This document shows, in pieces, positions 1 through 7,332 of a stretch of DNA of 64,000 nt. This DNA is from Rhodothermales bacterium (GTDB taxonomy: Bacteria > Bacteroidota > Rhodothermia > Rhodothermales > Bin80): NCBI GenBank assembly GCA_022822185.1, contig JAJECE010000010.1, positions 1 to 64,000 on the forward strand, read 5' to 3'. Within the stretch, counting starts at the first letter, position 1. The number at the start of each line of letters is the position of its first letter. The position numbers and the translations under genes were made by a program. The notes beneath the pieces were generated by a model that had not been told where the DNA came from, ran no database searches, and saw nothing but the letters and a program-made list of their open reading frames with translations.

Positions 1-71
1 AACAGAAACAGAATCCCCGCACATCCCCATCTAAGAAATGGATATATGCGGGGAACGGATATAAAATTCAT
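1..71 (-). CDS. 6-bladed beta-propeller lipoprotein, fourth array copy (5' end only)
   Basis: Only the first 23 codons lie in the window; the gene runs off the left edge. The reading frame starts MNFISVPRIY and continues into the same Arg/Trp/Gly-rich stretch and hydrophobic signal segment as the three complete copies to its right. The start is preceded by the same 'ctgccgtag' upstream bases as the other copies. It shows that the tandem array has at least four members and that its left boundary is outside this window. Confidence 0.85.
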   Translation of the reverse strand, partial: MNFISVPRIYPFLRWGCAGILFL

Positions 72-92
72 CTACGGCAGATCAATTCATGG

Positions 93-245
93 TCATGCCG
101 CATAGGATCCAGTTCCACGAAACTCGCCGGAACTTCCGTCGTTGCATACAATCCACTGCACCCATCCTCCGCTACTCTCCACAACCACAGTTCTGCACTC
201 ACCATCATTGTAAACAGCATTCTGAATTCTGGCGGCTCCCTTCAC
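93..245 (-). CDS. small Cys-containing ORF, intact array copy (50 aa)
   Basis: This 50-codon frame starts at a GTG that overlaps the TGA of the upstream propeller gene as GTGA, a typical translational-coupling arrangement. The product (VKGAARIQNAVYND...) contains ECRTVVVES, SGGWVQWIVC and NDGSSGEFRG, and aligns with the C-terminal two thirds of the 80-residue secreted protein at 3883..4125 (CDNGQCRTIVWENSGGW). It has no signal peptide of its own. The two sister copies at 1361..1516 and 2626..2781 carry an amber TAG where this one has CAG (Gln30), so this is the only open copy. Whether it is translated is unknown; it could be a by-product of the duplication. Confidence 0.5.
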   Translation of the reverse strand: MKGAARIQNAVYNDGECRTVVVESSGGWVQWIVCNDGSSGEFRGTGSYAA

Positions 246-1342
246 TCTAGGTCAAACTCATAGCCGTAGACATACTCTTCCCACGTTGAAGACACATACA
301 AATGATCTCCATGCAGGAGAAAATCCCTGGCCTTAATCTTCTCTGTATCGTCGAAGGTGCTGAAAATCACTTTTGCGGCGATTTCATAGTCATTCTCAGA
401 TAAATCAAGGACATCAACATAATTACCCGTAGAGTTTACAATTAGATAGTGCGGACTGAGGAACTTCATTGTTATCATGAATGCACGCGTACCCGGTTCT
501 ATTCCCCCAAGAGAACCATCGGGGTGACCAACAGCAGGCTCAAAATCACGAACCCGCTTTCCCTCGAACCGAATGGTCTTCAAATGTCTGAATTGATCAT
601 CATAGACAAAGATATACGGGAGCCCAATGTATGCCACTGCAATCCGATCCCCCTTGGGAGAAACCGTCAAGAAGTTGCCGTTTTCTCCCGACCGACCGTC
701 CACCTCCAAAAAAGGAAGTAACTTGGCGGATTCGATCCATGAATAGGGGGGTAATTTGCTGTAAGGACAAATCAGCCAGTCAATCCCGATACATTCCAAA
801 AATATATACTCAGGGGAAACTGAAAATTGCTGTTGACTTCCTGTAATGAAGTGGGGAAACGAGCCAACGTATTCAAATTTTTCCGTGAATATCTGTACAC
901 GTTCCGATTCTTTGACGAATATATGCGAACCGTCATAATCAATCCCCCATATGTGATTAAATTCTCCAGGAGCTTTTCCTTGGATACCAATTTTCCGACT
1001 CAAATAGCCATCATCTCCCACCGCGAAGATGTTATGTCCATACAGTTCAGAAATGTAAATACTGTCTCCAACTGAGATCATATAGGACGGACGGCCAAGA
1101 ATCAACGAATCAACTGGGAAACCCAACCTAGTCGTTGCTGTCCATCTTTCCGGTTCAATGTCCGTATTGACCACAAAGTGGGGCGCAGAATCCAGTAAAC
1201 TGTCAATAACCGGAGAATCTTCAAACCGAGTGAGCGTTGTTTCTCCGTTCTGACAGGCAGTCAAGGAGAATAACAGCAACAGAACCCCCGCACATCCCCA
1301 TCCAAGAGATGGAAATATGCGGGGAATGGGAATGAAATTCAT
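242..1342 (-). CDS. 6-bladed beta-propeller lipoprotein, array copy 1
   Basis: A 366-residue exported protein. The N-terminus has a signal segment ending in the lipobox L-T-A-C (Cys30), so it should be lipid-anchored. The rest is rich in repeated short strand patterns such as GDSIYISE, DGSHIFVK and GDRIAVAY, typical of the 6-bladed beta-propeller family common in Bacteroidota lipoproteins (family knowledge). KIGIQGKAPGEFNHIWGIDY is a characteristic blade-start motif. It is very similar to the next two copies over its whole length, differing mainly by point substitutions. The biological role is not known; such propellers usually bind ligands or partners at the cell surface. The downstream small ORF overlaps its stop codon. 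Confidence 0.85.
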   Translation of the reverse strand: MNFIPIPRIFPSLGWGCAGVLLLLFSLTACQNGETTLTRFEDSPVIDSLLDSAPHFVVNTDIEPERWTATTRLGFPVDSLILGRPSYMISVGDSIYISELYGHNIFAVGDDGYLSRKIGIQGKAPGEFNHIWGIDYDGSHIFVKESERVQIFTEKFEYVGSFPHFITGSQQQFSVSPEYIFLECIGIDWLICPYSKLPPYSWIESAKLLPFLEVDGRSGENGNFLTVSPKGDRIAVAYIGLPYIFVYDDQFRHLKTIRFEGKRVRDFEPAVGHPDGSLGGIEPGTRAFMITMKFLSPHYLIVNSTGNYVDVLDLSENDYEIAAKVIFSTFDDTEKIKARDFLLHGDHLYVSSTWEEYVYGYEFDLE

Positions 1343-1360
1343 CTACGGCAGATCAGGTCA

Positions 1361-1516
1361 TGGTCATGCCCCATAGGATTCAGTGCCACGAAGCTCGCCG
1401 GAACTTCCGTCGTTGCATACAACCCACTACGCCCATCCTCCGCCACTCTCCACAACCACAGTTCTGCACTCAACATCATTGTAAACAGCATTCTGAATCC
1501 TGGCCGCTCCCTTCAC
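1361..1516 (-). pseudogene. small Cys-containing ORF, amber-interrupted array copy
   Basis: The frame begins with GTG overlapping the propeller stop (GTGA) and reads VKGAARIQNAVYNDVECRTV, but stops at a TAG after GGGWA. The same frame continues beyond the TAG as WVVCNDGSSGELRG to a TGA at 1361. The intact sister copy at 93..245 has CAG at this codon. It is either a nonsense-inactivated copy or a 30-residue peptide. Confidence 0.55.
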
Positions 1517-2607
1517 TCTAGGTCAAACTCATAGCCGTAGACATATTCTTCCCACGGTGAAGACACATACAAATGATCTCCATGCAGGAGAAAATCCCTG
1601 GGATTAATCTTCTCCGTATCGTCGAAGGTGCTGAAAATCACTTTTGCAGTGATTTTATAGTCATTCTCAGATAAATCAAGGACATCAACATAATTACCAT
1701 TCAAATTTACAATTAGATAGTGGGAACTGAGAAACTTCATTGTAATAATGAATGCACGCGTACCCGGTTCTATTCCCCCAAGAGAGCCATCGGGGTGACC
1801 AACAGCAGGCTCAAAATCACGAACCCGCTTGCCCTCAAACCGAATGGTCCTCAAATGTCTGAATTGATCATCATAGACAAAGATATACGGGAGTCCCATG
1901 TATGCCACTGCAATTCGATCCCCCCTAGGAGAAACCGTTACGAGGTTGGCATTTTCTCCCGACCGTCCGTCTACCTCCCACACAGGAAGTAACTTGGCGG
2001 ATCCGTTCCAGGAATAAGGGGGTAATTTGCTATGAGGACAAATTAGCCAATCAATCCCAATACATCCCAGAAATATATAATCAGGAGAAACCGAAAATCG
2101 ATGTTGCGATCCTGTAACGAAATCGGGGAACGAGTCGACGTATTCAAATTTCTCCGTGAATATCTGTATGCGCTCTGAATCCTTGGCGAATATGTGCGAA
2201 CCATCATAATCAATTCCCCATATGTGATTAAACTCTCCAGGAGCTTTTCCTTGGCCACCAATTTTCCGGCTCAAATAGCCATCATCTCCTACTGCAAAGA
2301 TATTATGGCCATACGATTCAGAAATGTATATACTATCTCCAACTGAGATCATATTGCCCGGACGACCAAGAATCAACGAATCAGTCGAAAAACCCAACCT
2401 AGTCGTTGCGATCCATCTTTCCGGTTCAATATCCGTATTGACCACGAAGTGGGGCGCAGAATCCAGTAAGCTGTCAATAACCGGAGAATCTTCAAATCGA
2501 GTGAGCGTCGTTTCCCCGTTCTGACAGGCAGTCAAGGAGAATAACAGAATCCCCGCACATCCCCATCTAAGAAATGGAAATATGCGGGAAATGGGAATGA
2601 AATTCAT
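1513..2607 (-). CDS. 6-bladed beta-propeller lipoprotein, array copy 2
   Basis: A 364-residue paralogue of the flanking copies with lipobox L-T-A-C (Cys28); its signal segment is two residues shorter than in copy 1. The conserved APHFVVNTDIEPERW entry segment, the GQGKAPGEFNHIWGIDY motif and the C-terminal GHPDGSLGGIEPGTRAF and YVYGYEFDLE are retained. No frameshift or internal stop is present, so it appears functional. It starts 18 bases downstream of the remnant small ORF in the preceding spacer. Function is unassigned beyond a surface or periplasmic binding role expected of the fold. Confidence 0.85.
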   Translation of the reverse strand: MNFIPISRIFPFLRWGCAGILLFSLTACQNGETTLTRFEDSPVIDSLLDSAPHFVVNTDIEPERWIATTRLGFSTDSLILGRPGNMISVGDSIYISESYGHNIFAVGDDGYLSRKIGGQGKAPGEFNHIWGIDYDGSHIFAKDSERIQIFTEKFEYVDSFPDFVTGSQHRFSVSPDYIFLGCIGIDWLICPHSKLPPYSWNGSAKLLPVWEVDGRSGENANLVTVSPRGDRIAVAYMGLPYIFVYDDQFRHLRTIRFEGKRVRDFEPAVGHPDGSLGGIEPGTRAFIITMKFLSSHYLIVNLNGNYVDVLDLSENDYKITAKVIFSTFDDTEKINPRDFLLHGDHLYVSSPWEEYVYGYEFDLE

Positions 2608-2625
2608 CTACGGCAGATCAGGTCA

Positions 2626-2781
2626 TGGTCATGCCGCGTAGAATTCAGTGCCACGAAGTTCGCCGGAACTTCCGTCGACGCACACAACCCACTACTCCCA
2701 TCCTCCGCCACTCTCCACAACCACAGTTCTGCACTCACCATCATTATAAACAGTATTCTGAATCCTGGCCGCTCCCCTCAC
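2626..2781 (-). pseudogene. small Cys-containing ORF, amber-interrupted array copy
   Basis: It starts at GTG overlapping the stop of propeller copy 3 (GTGA) and reads VRGAARIQNTVYNDGECRTV to GGGWE, then TAG. The frame resumes as WVVCVDGSSGELRGTEFYAA to a TGA. The amber lies at the codon before the conserved Trp, exactly as in the copy at 1361..1516, so both probably descend from one mutated unit. Confidence 0.55.
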
Positions 2782-3872
2782 TCTAGGTCAAACTCATAGC
2801 CATATATATACTCTTTCCATGGTGAAGACACATACAAATGATCTCCATGCAGGAGAAAATCCTCGGCATTAATCTTCTCCGTATCGTCGAAGGTGGTAAA
2901 AATTATATTTGCGGCGATTTTATAGTCATTTTCAGACAAATCAAGGACATAATTATCTTCCGGGTTTACCATTAGATAACGGGAATTGAGGAACTTCATT
3001 GTGATAATGAATCCACGTGTACCCGGTTCTATTCCCGCAAGAGAGCCATCGGGGTGACCAACAGCAGGCTCAAAATCACGAACCTGCTTTCCCTCGAACC
3101 GAATGGTCTTCAAATGTCTGAATTGATCATCATGGACAAAGATATACGGGAGCCCAATGTATGCCACTGCAATTCGATCCCCCTCAGGAGAAACCGTTAC
3201 GATGTTGCCGTTTTCTCCCGACCGACCGTCCACCTCCAAGACAGGAAGTAACCTGGCAGGCTCGATCCAGGAATAAGGAGGTGATTTGCTGTAAGGACAA
3301 ATCAGCCAGTCAATCCCAATACATTCCAGAAATATATAATCAGGGGAAACCGAAAATCGCTGTTGAAATCCTGTATTGAATTCGGGAAATGAGCCGACGT
3401 ATTCAAATTTCTCCGTGAATATTTGCATACGATCAAAATCTTTGACGAATATGTGTGAACCGTCATAATCGATCCCCATTATGTGATTAAACTCTCCAGG
3501 AGCTTTTCCCTGGAGACCAATTTTCCGGCTCAAATAGCCATCATCTCCCACCGCGAAGATATTATGGCCATACGATTCAGAAATGTAAATACTATCTCCA
3601 ACTGAGATCATGTTGCCTGGACGGCCAAGAATCAACGAATCAACTGGAAAACCCAACCTAGTCGTTGCTGTCCATCTTTCCGGTTCAATGTCCGTATTGA
3701 CCACGAAGTGGGGAGCAGACTCCAGTAAGCTGTCAATAACCGGAGAATCTTCAAATCTAGTAAGCACTGTTTCCTCATTCTGACAGGCAGTCAGGGAGAA
3801 TAACAGAAACAGAATCCCCGCATACCCCCATCTAAGAAATAGAAATATGCGGGGAATGAGAATAAATTTCAT
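2778..3872 (-). CDS. 6-bladed beta-propeller lipoprotein, array copy 3 (array-proximal)
   Basis: A 364-residue lipoprotein with lipobox L-T-A-C (Cys30). It has the same blade motifs as copies 1 and 2 but is slightly more divergent (for example KIGLQGKAPGEFNHIMGIDY, and a two-residue deletion near YVLDLSENDY). It begins 10 bases after the stop of the 80-residue secreted protein gene, so the two are probably co-transcribed. It is the first propeller gene of the array in the direction of transcription. Confidence 0.85.
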   Translation of the reverse strand: MKFILIPRIFLFLRWGYAGILFLLFSLTACQNEETVLTRFEDSPVIDSLLESAPHFVVNTDIEPERWTATTRLGFPVDSLILGRPGNMISVGDSIYISESYGHNIFAVGDDGYLSRKIGLQGKAPGEFNHIMGIDYDGSHIFVKDFDRMQIFTEKFEYVGSFPEFNTGFQQRFSVSPDYIFLECIGIDWLICPYSKSPPYSWIEPARLLPVLEVDGRSGENGNIVTVSPEGDRIAVAYIGLPYIFVHDDQFRHLKTIRFEGKQVRDFEPAVGHPDGSLAGIEPGTRGFIITMKFLNSRYLMVNPEDNYVLDLSENDYKIAANIIFTTFDDTEKINAEDFLLHGDHLYVSSPWKEYIYGYEFDLE

Positions 3873-3882
3873 CTACGGCAGA

Positions 3883-4125
3883 TCATTTCATGGTCATGCC
3901 GCAAATAGTTCCCGTATAGGCCCCGGTACCAAAAGAGAGTCTAGTTCTACCGCCGCAATTAATGGACAGCACCCATCCTCCGCTATTCTCCCAAACTATA
4001 GTTCTGCACTGACCATTATCGCAATAAATCCCTCTTCCTCCTGACCGAGATTGAGATTGGACAGAAAGAACACTGCCAGCGAGAAGAAATAGGCACATAC
4101 ATGCCAAGCAAACTAAAAACTTCAT
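3883..4125 (-). CDS. small secreted Cys-containing protein (80 aa), head of the array
   Basis: The product starts with MKFLVCLACMCLFLLAGSVL, a clear signal peptide, and a probable cleavage site near Ser-Val-Gln-Ser. The mature part is about 55 residues with four cysteines (YCDNGQC, SINCGG, TICGM), suggesting disulphides outside the cytoplasm. The family is not recognised; similar small proteins sit beside 6-bladed propeller genes here. Pieces of this gene lacking the signal peptide follow each propeller copy, so it seems to be the original partner of the propeller gene before duplication. Confidence 0.7.
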   Translation of the reverse strand: MKFLVCLACMCLFLLAGSVLSVQSQSRSGGRGIYCDNGQCRTIVWENSGGWVLSINCGGRTRLSFGTGAYTGTICGMTMK

Positions 4126-4410
4126 TTTTTTGAAAATTTGTTGAAAGTAATGCGAAACTGACTGCCCCTTCTCACCAGAAAAGGAGCAATCTACAGCAAG
4201 TATACGACAATTCCTATTAATGGTTCATATCTTGCTCGACTTTTTTTTGATTCAGGCATCTATCACACGCCAAATGCCATTTTCTGTACCCGCAAACGCT
4301 CTTAGGCTGCCCCGGAAATCCATGCCCCCATTCAAAGCCCATCCGGGCAAATACTCGCCTGACCTGCCAGTCCGACCTGAACACACTGAAAACCCAAACT
4401 GGAGCGGTGC

Positions 4411-4871
4411 AACCTGACCGATTCCCTCCTTGCAGAATATCTTGTCAAACGATTATGGAAGAGCCCAATGCCTGACAGTTTAAGTCTTATCCCCTCCACT
4501 GTCCAGTCTGGCTGCCGACTGGCGGGAACCGAGCCGCCTGTCAGCTCCTGACCCGGCAAATCTTCGCACGCAGCCGGGCCGAAGGATGTGATCACCACTC
4601 TGGACAGATGATCGGAATCTCCTTTAACGGCGTGAATTTCATTGCTGAAAAGGCTGCCCGGCAGGGGCTCCCCGGATGCCGGGGATCGGCCCTGCTCATG
4701 CTCATGTCCGATGCCATGCTGCGCGTCTCCAAACTGGCTGGAATTCAGGCGACATTCCTAGAAGTCCATAACGGCCGCTTCACGGTCTCCGCCAGCGAGA
4801 CCGATCAGGAAGGGAGGAATGTCTTATACTTCCCGGGCTCCACACCATGTGGCTGCTTCAGGCTTCGCTGA
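4411..4871 (+). pseudogene. decayed tyrosine recombinase/phage integrase
   Basis: Two frames carry recognisable parts. At 4411..4551 the translation reads NLTDSLLAEYLVKRLW then STVQSGCRLAGTEPP, resembling the N-terminal core-binding domain of tyrosine recombinases. At 4608..4871 the translation contains GCRGSALLMLMSDAMLRVSK followed by SETDQEGRNVLYFPG, matching the first catalytic-domain helix with its 'LRVSE' arginine region and the beta-hairpin 'KTDQEG' of such integrases. A stop codon and a frame change separate the parts, and no downstream HxLR or catalytic Tyr region was found. It is a relic, not an active integrase. Confidence 0.5.
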
Positions 4872-5859
4872 TATCAACTCAGTCTCCTGAATGCGGATGC
4901 GGCCTTCTTCCGCGAAGTTCCGTCAAATGTTTGGCTTACCTCTATGCCAGTCTACCCCGACACTCAGACTGGAAACCAAACTGACTACATGCTCCTGACT
5001 TCGTCATACGGCATCCGCTCATGAGTAATCTGAAAACATGGCGGCCTATCCGGGGTTCCACGGAAACCCGATCAAGCCCTTATATGTTTCCGGACCATAT
5101 CCTCCGTCAACTCCCTGCCATACGTGTATCCCCCTTCAGACCGCGGAATCAAATCTCTTTGACCATTTACCCCCATCCGGTTGATCATATCAAGTAAAGA
5201 CAAAAGCGAAGTCAAAATATATTCGTTCCGAAGATACATGCGCGAAAGGCATGGGGACGTATACGAAGGTTCCATACAAGTGGTGGGGACGATCAGAACC
5301 ACAAAGACCGGATCACCGAGCGGGCACCTCAGCAGCCAATGCACACCCCACCAGTCTGCCGCAGAAGCGCAAACCGTATAGGGGGGCGCTGAATGATCAG
5401 ATTCGTCAGTTTTGGGAGCAATTGCAGAACACACTGCACAAGTTATAAAAACCGGACGGGAGTCGACGATGAGCAGGGACCGCGCAAAAAGATGGGCAGA
5501 TCGTGACCAACTGGGAAAAGATGCCTCGTGGAACATATTCCTGAAAATACGCCCCCCGGCGGCACAGGACATCCGGGCCGCCGACATCCGGTGCAAACCG
5601 CTCCAGAGTTTGATAAACGCACACGTTGCACAATCACACGGGTATGCAGAGACGAGAGCATAAACCGGGATGCGGTAGACATGGGGAAGCACTCATTGCA
5701 CCTCGCCTGAAAAGATCTCCCAAATACTCCATCACACCCTGCACGACCAACCCTAAAGCCTCAACAACAACCTCATATGTAACCGGGATTTGTGTATATT
5801 AACGAAATCTTCACAATTTCATCTTCATCGGAATCCAACTCTTAATTGACTCCAGTCAC
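4872..5859 (+). other. gene-poor stretch, no supported gene
   Basis: About 1 kb without a convincing gene. Several overlapping open frames exist on both strands around 5072..5710, including a 206-codon frame on the minus strand, but they are rich in Cys, Ser and Arg, mutually overlapping and show no domain. A plus-strand frame at about 5208 reads IYSFRRYMRERHGD, loosely like the start of a TIGR01212-type radical SAM protein, but the cluster cysteines are not in place. The region is probably decayed sequence. The MFS promoter should lie near 5780..5850. Confidence 0.5.
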
Positions 5860-7317
5860 ATGATTAGTCGTAATCGTCTCTTTTATGGCAGCTGTCTTGC
5901 CCTGCTGACGACAGCATTTGCCTTCACCGTCATCTCCGGCATCGCCTTCTCGGTCAAATCAGAATTTGTTCTCACCAACGCACAACTCGGGGTATTCACC
6001 GGGGTATTCTTTATCGGGTTTACTATCAGTCAGGCCATTTTTTCTCCGCTCTGCGATATCATCGGAATGCGATGGATCGTGCGGGGTGCATTTGTAACGC
6101 ATGTAGCAGGAGCTGTTCTGATCATGACTGCACAGGGCTATGTACCTGCTGTCGCGGGTTCCCTGTGTGCCGGACTTGGTGCAGGTCTCGTTGAAGCCGG
6201 ATGTAACCCGCTGGTCGCCGCGCTCTACCCGGATAATAAAACATCCAGGCTGAACCACTTTCACATGTGGTTCCCCTACGGGAATCTGATCGCTGCCATC
6301 CTTCTGACCCTGGTCTTTGCAAATCTTGGAGGTGGCTGGCGTGCACAGCCGCTGCTGATTCTGGTTCCTGCATTGGGATATGGGCTGATGATGTTTACGG
6401 CCCCTTTCCCGCAGACAGAAGGGGTTCAGGCAGGAGTCTCGGTAGGGGAGTCATTCAAGGCCCTCTTTGCTCCCATCATGCTCATCATGTTACCGATGAT
6501 GCTGCTTACCGCCTCAATGGAGCTGCCTCCATCGAGCTGGGTTCCCCCGGTACTCCAGGCAGGCGGGATCAATGGACTCCTCGTCTTTGGCTTCGTATTT
6601 GGGATCATGGGGACGCTCCGCCTCCTTGCAGGGCCGGTCGTCCGGGTTCTTACACCAACCGGGATCCTGTTCGGGGGTGCGGTCCTCGCCACACTGGGGC
6701 TCTATCTGTTCAGTATGGCAGAGTCTACCTTGATGGCATTTCTGACGGCGGCGATCTGGGCCATCGGGATTGCTTATTTCTGGCCCACCATGCTGGGCTA
6801 TGTATCGGAACGAAACCCGAAGAGCGGAGCCCTGGGGCTTGGCGTGATGGGGGCCGTCGGCATGCTGGCTTCCTTCTTTGTCACCCCCTGGTTAGGAGGG
6901 GTCGCCGATGATCGCGGCCACGACACCCTGGACCATGCGGTGGTTGTCGAGATCTTTGAAGATGTGAATCTCCAGTTCCCGGGTGTGGCCGAAACTGCCG
7001 GCAGTCAGGCCGAAGATATTATGGCGGTTAATATGACCGTACAGGAGGTGCTGAACCAGCGGGATACGGAGGGGAATCTGCCGCGTGGAAGCACCATGCA
7101 GGCACTTCGGGCCATCGGTGGATCCGGGGTTGAACTGGAGGTCGTAGAGCGGGCGCAGGCAGAATTGAACCCCGCAGACAATGCAGGCGGGCGACGCTCG
7201 TTCCGCACACTCGCTCCCTTTGGGTTTATCCTGATCGTAGTATTTGGGCTTCTCCTGATACGGGATCTCCGGGCCGGTGGCTATCGGGCAGAAAAACTCG
7301 GCAGTCAGGACGAATAG
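5860..7317 (+). CDS. MFS transporter
   Basis: A 485-residue integral membrane protein with about twelve hydrophobic segments. Helices 1-6 fall in residues 8-190, with the MFS A-type loop near SPLCDIIGMRWIVRG; the second bundle lies in residues 205-370. There is a polar insertion of about 100 residues (about 360-460, from DDRGHDTLDHAVVV to NAGGRRSF) before the last helix, probably periplasmic. The substrate cannot be told; the general layout resembles sugar or organic-acid MFS carriers. It is convergent with the FAD dehydrogenase gene, with only 15 bases between stops, and so is not in an operon with it. Confidence 0.85.
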   Translation: MISRNRLFYGSCLALLTTAFAFTVISGIAFSVKSEFVLTNAQLGVFTGVFFIGFTISQAIFSPLCDIIGMRWIVRGAFVTHVAGAVLIMTAQGYVPAVAGSLCAGLGAGLVEAGCNPLVAALYPDNKTSRLNHFHMWFPYGNLIAAILLTLVFANLGGGWRAQPLLILVPALGYGLMMFTAPFPQTEGVQAGVSVGESFKALFAPIMLIMLPMMLLTASMELPPSSWVPPVLQAGGINGLLVFGFVFGIMGTLRLLAGPVVRVLTPTGILFGGAVLATLGLYLFSMAESTLMAFLTAAIWAIGIAYFWPTMLGYVSERNPKSGALGLGVMGAVGMLASFFVTPWLGGVADDRGHDTLDHAVVVEIFEDVNLQFPGVAETAGSQAEDIMAVNMTVQEVLNQRDTEGNLPRGSTMQALRAIGGSGVELEVVERAQAELNPADNAGGRRSFRTLAPFGFILIVVFGLLLIRDLRAGGYRAEKLGSQDE

Positions 7318-7332
7318 GAATTTTCGGTGACC

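Larger units (their letters stand above)
1..3880 (-). repeat. tandem duplication array, about 1.27 kb unit
   Basis: The units consist of a propeller gene plus the adjoining part of the small ORF. Propeller 3' ends lie at 242, 1513 and 2778, giving periods of 1271 and 1265 bases, and a further unit starts at the window edge. Spacers are nearly identical between copies, including the bases just before each propeller start. The unit therefore arose by duplication of [small ORF C-terminal part + propeller]. Confidence 0.9.

Noticed and set aside
5181-5448. Weak similarity of IYSFRRYMRERHGD to the start of TIGR01212-type radical SAM proteins.
   Set aside because: The CxxxCxxC cluster motif is not present in any frame; the similarity is too short to call.
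5072-5692. 206-codon frame on the minus strand.
   Set aside because: Cys/Ser/Arg-rich, overlapped by several plus-strand frames of similar length, without domain or ribosome binding site; judged non-coding.
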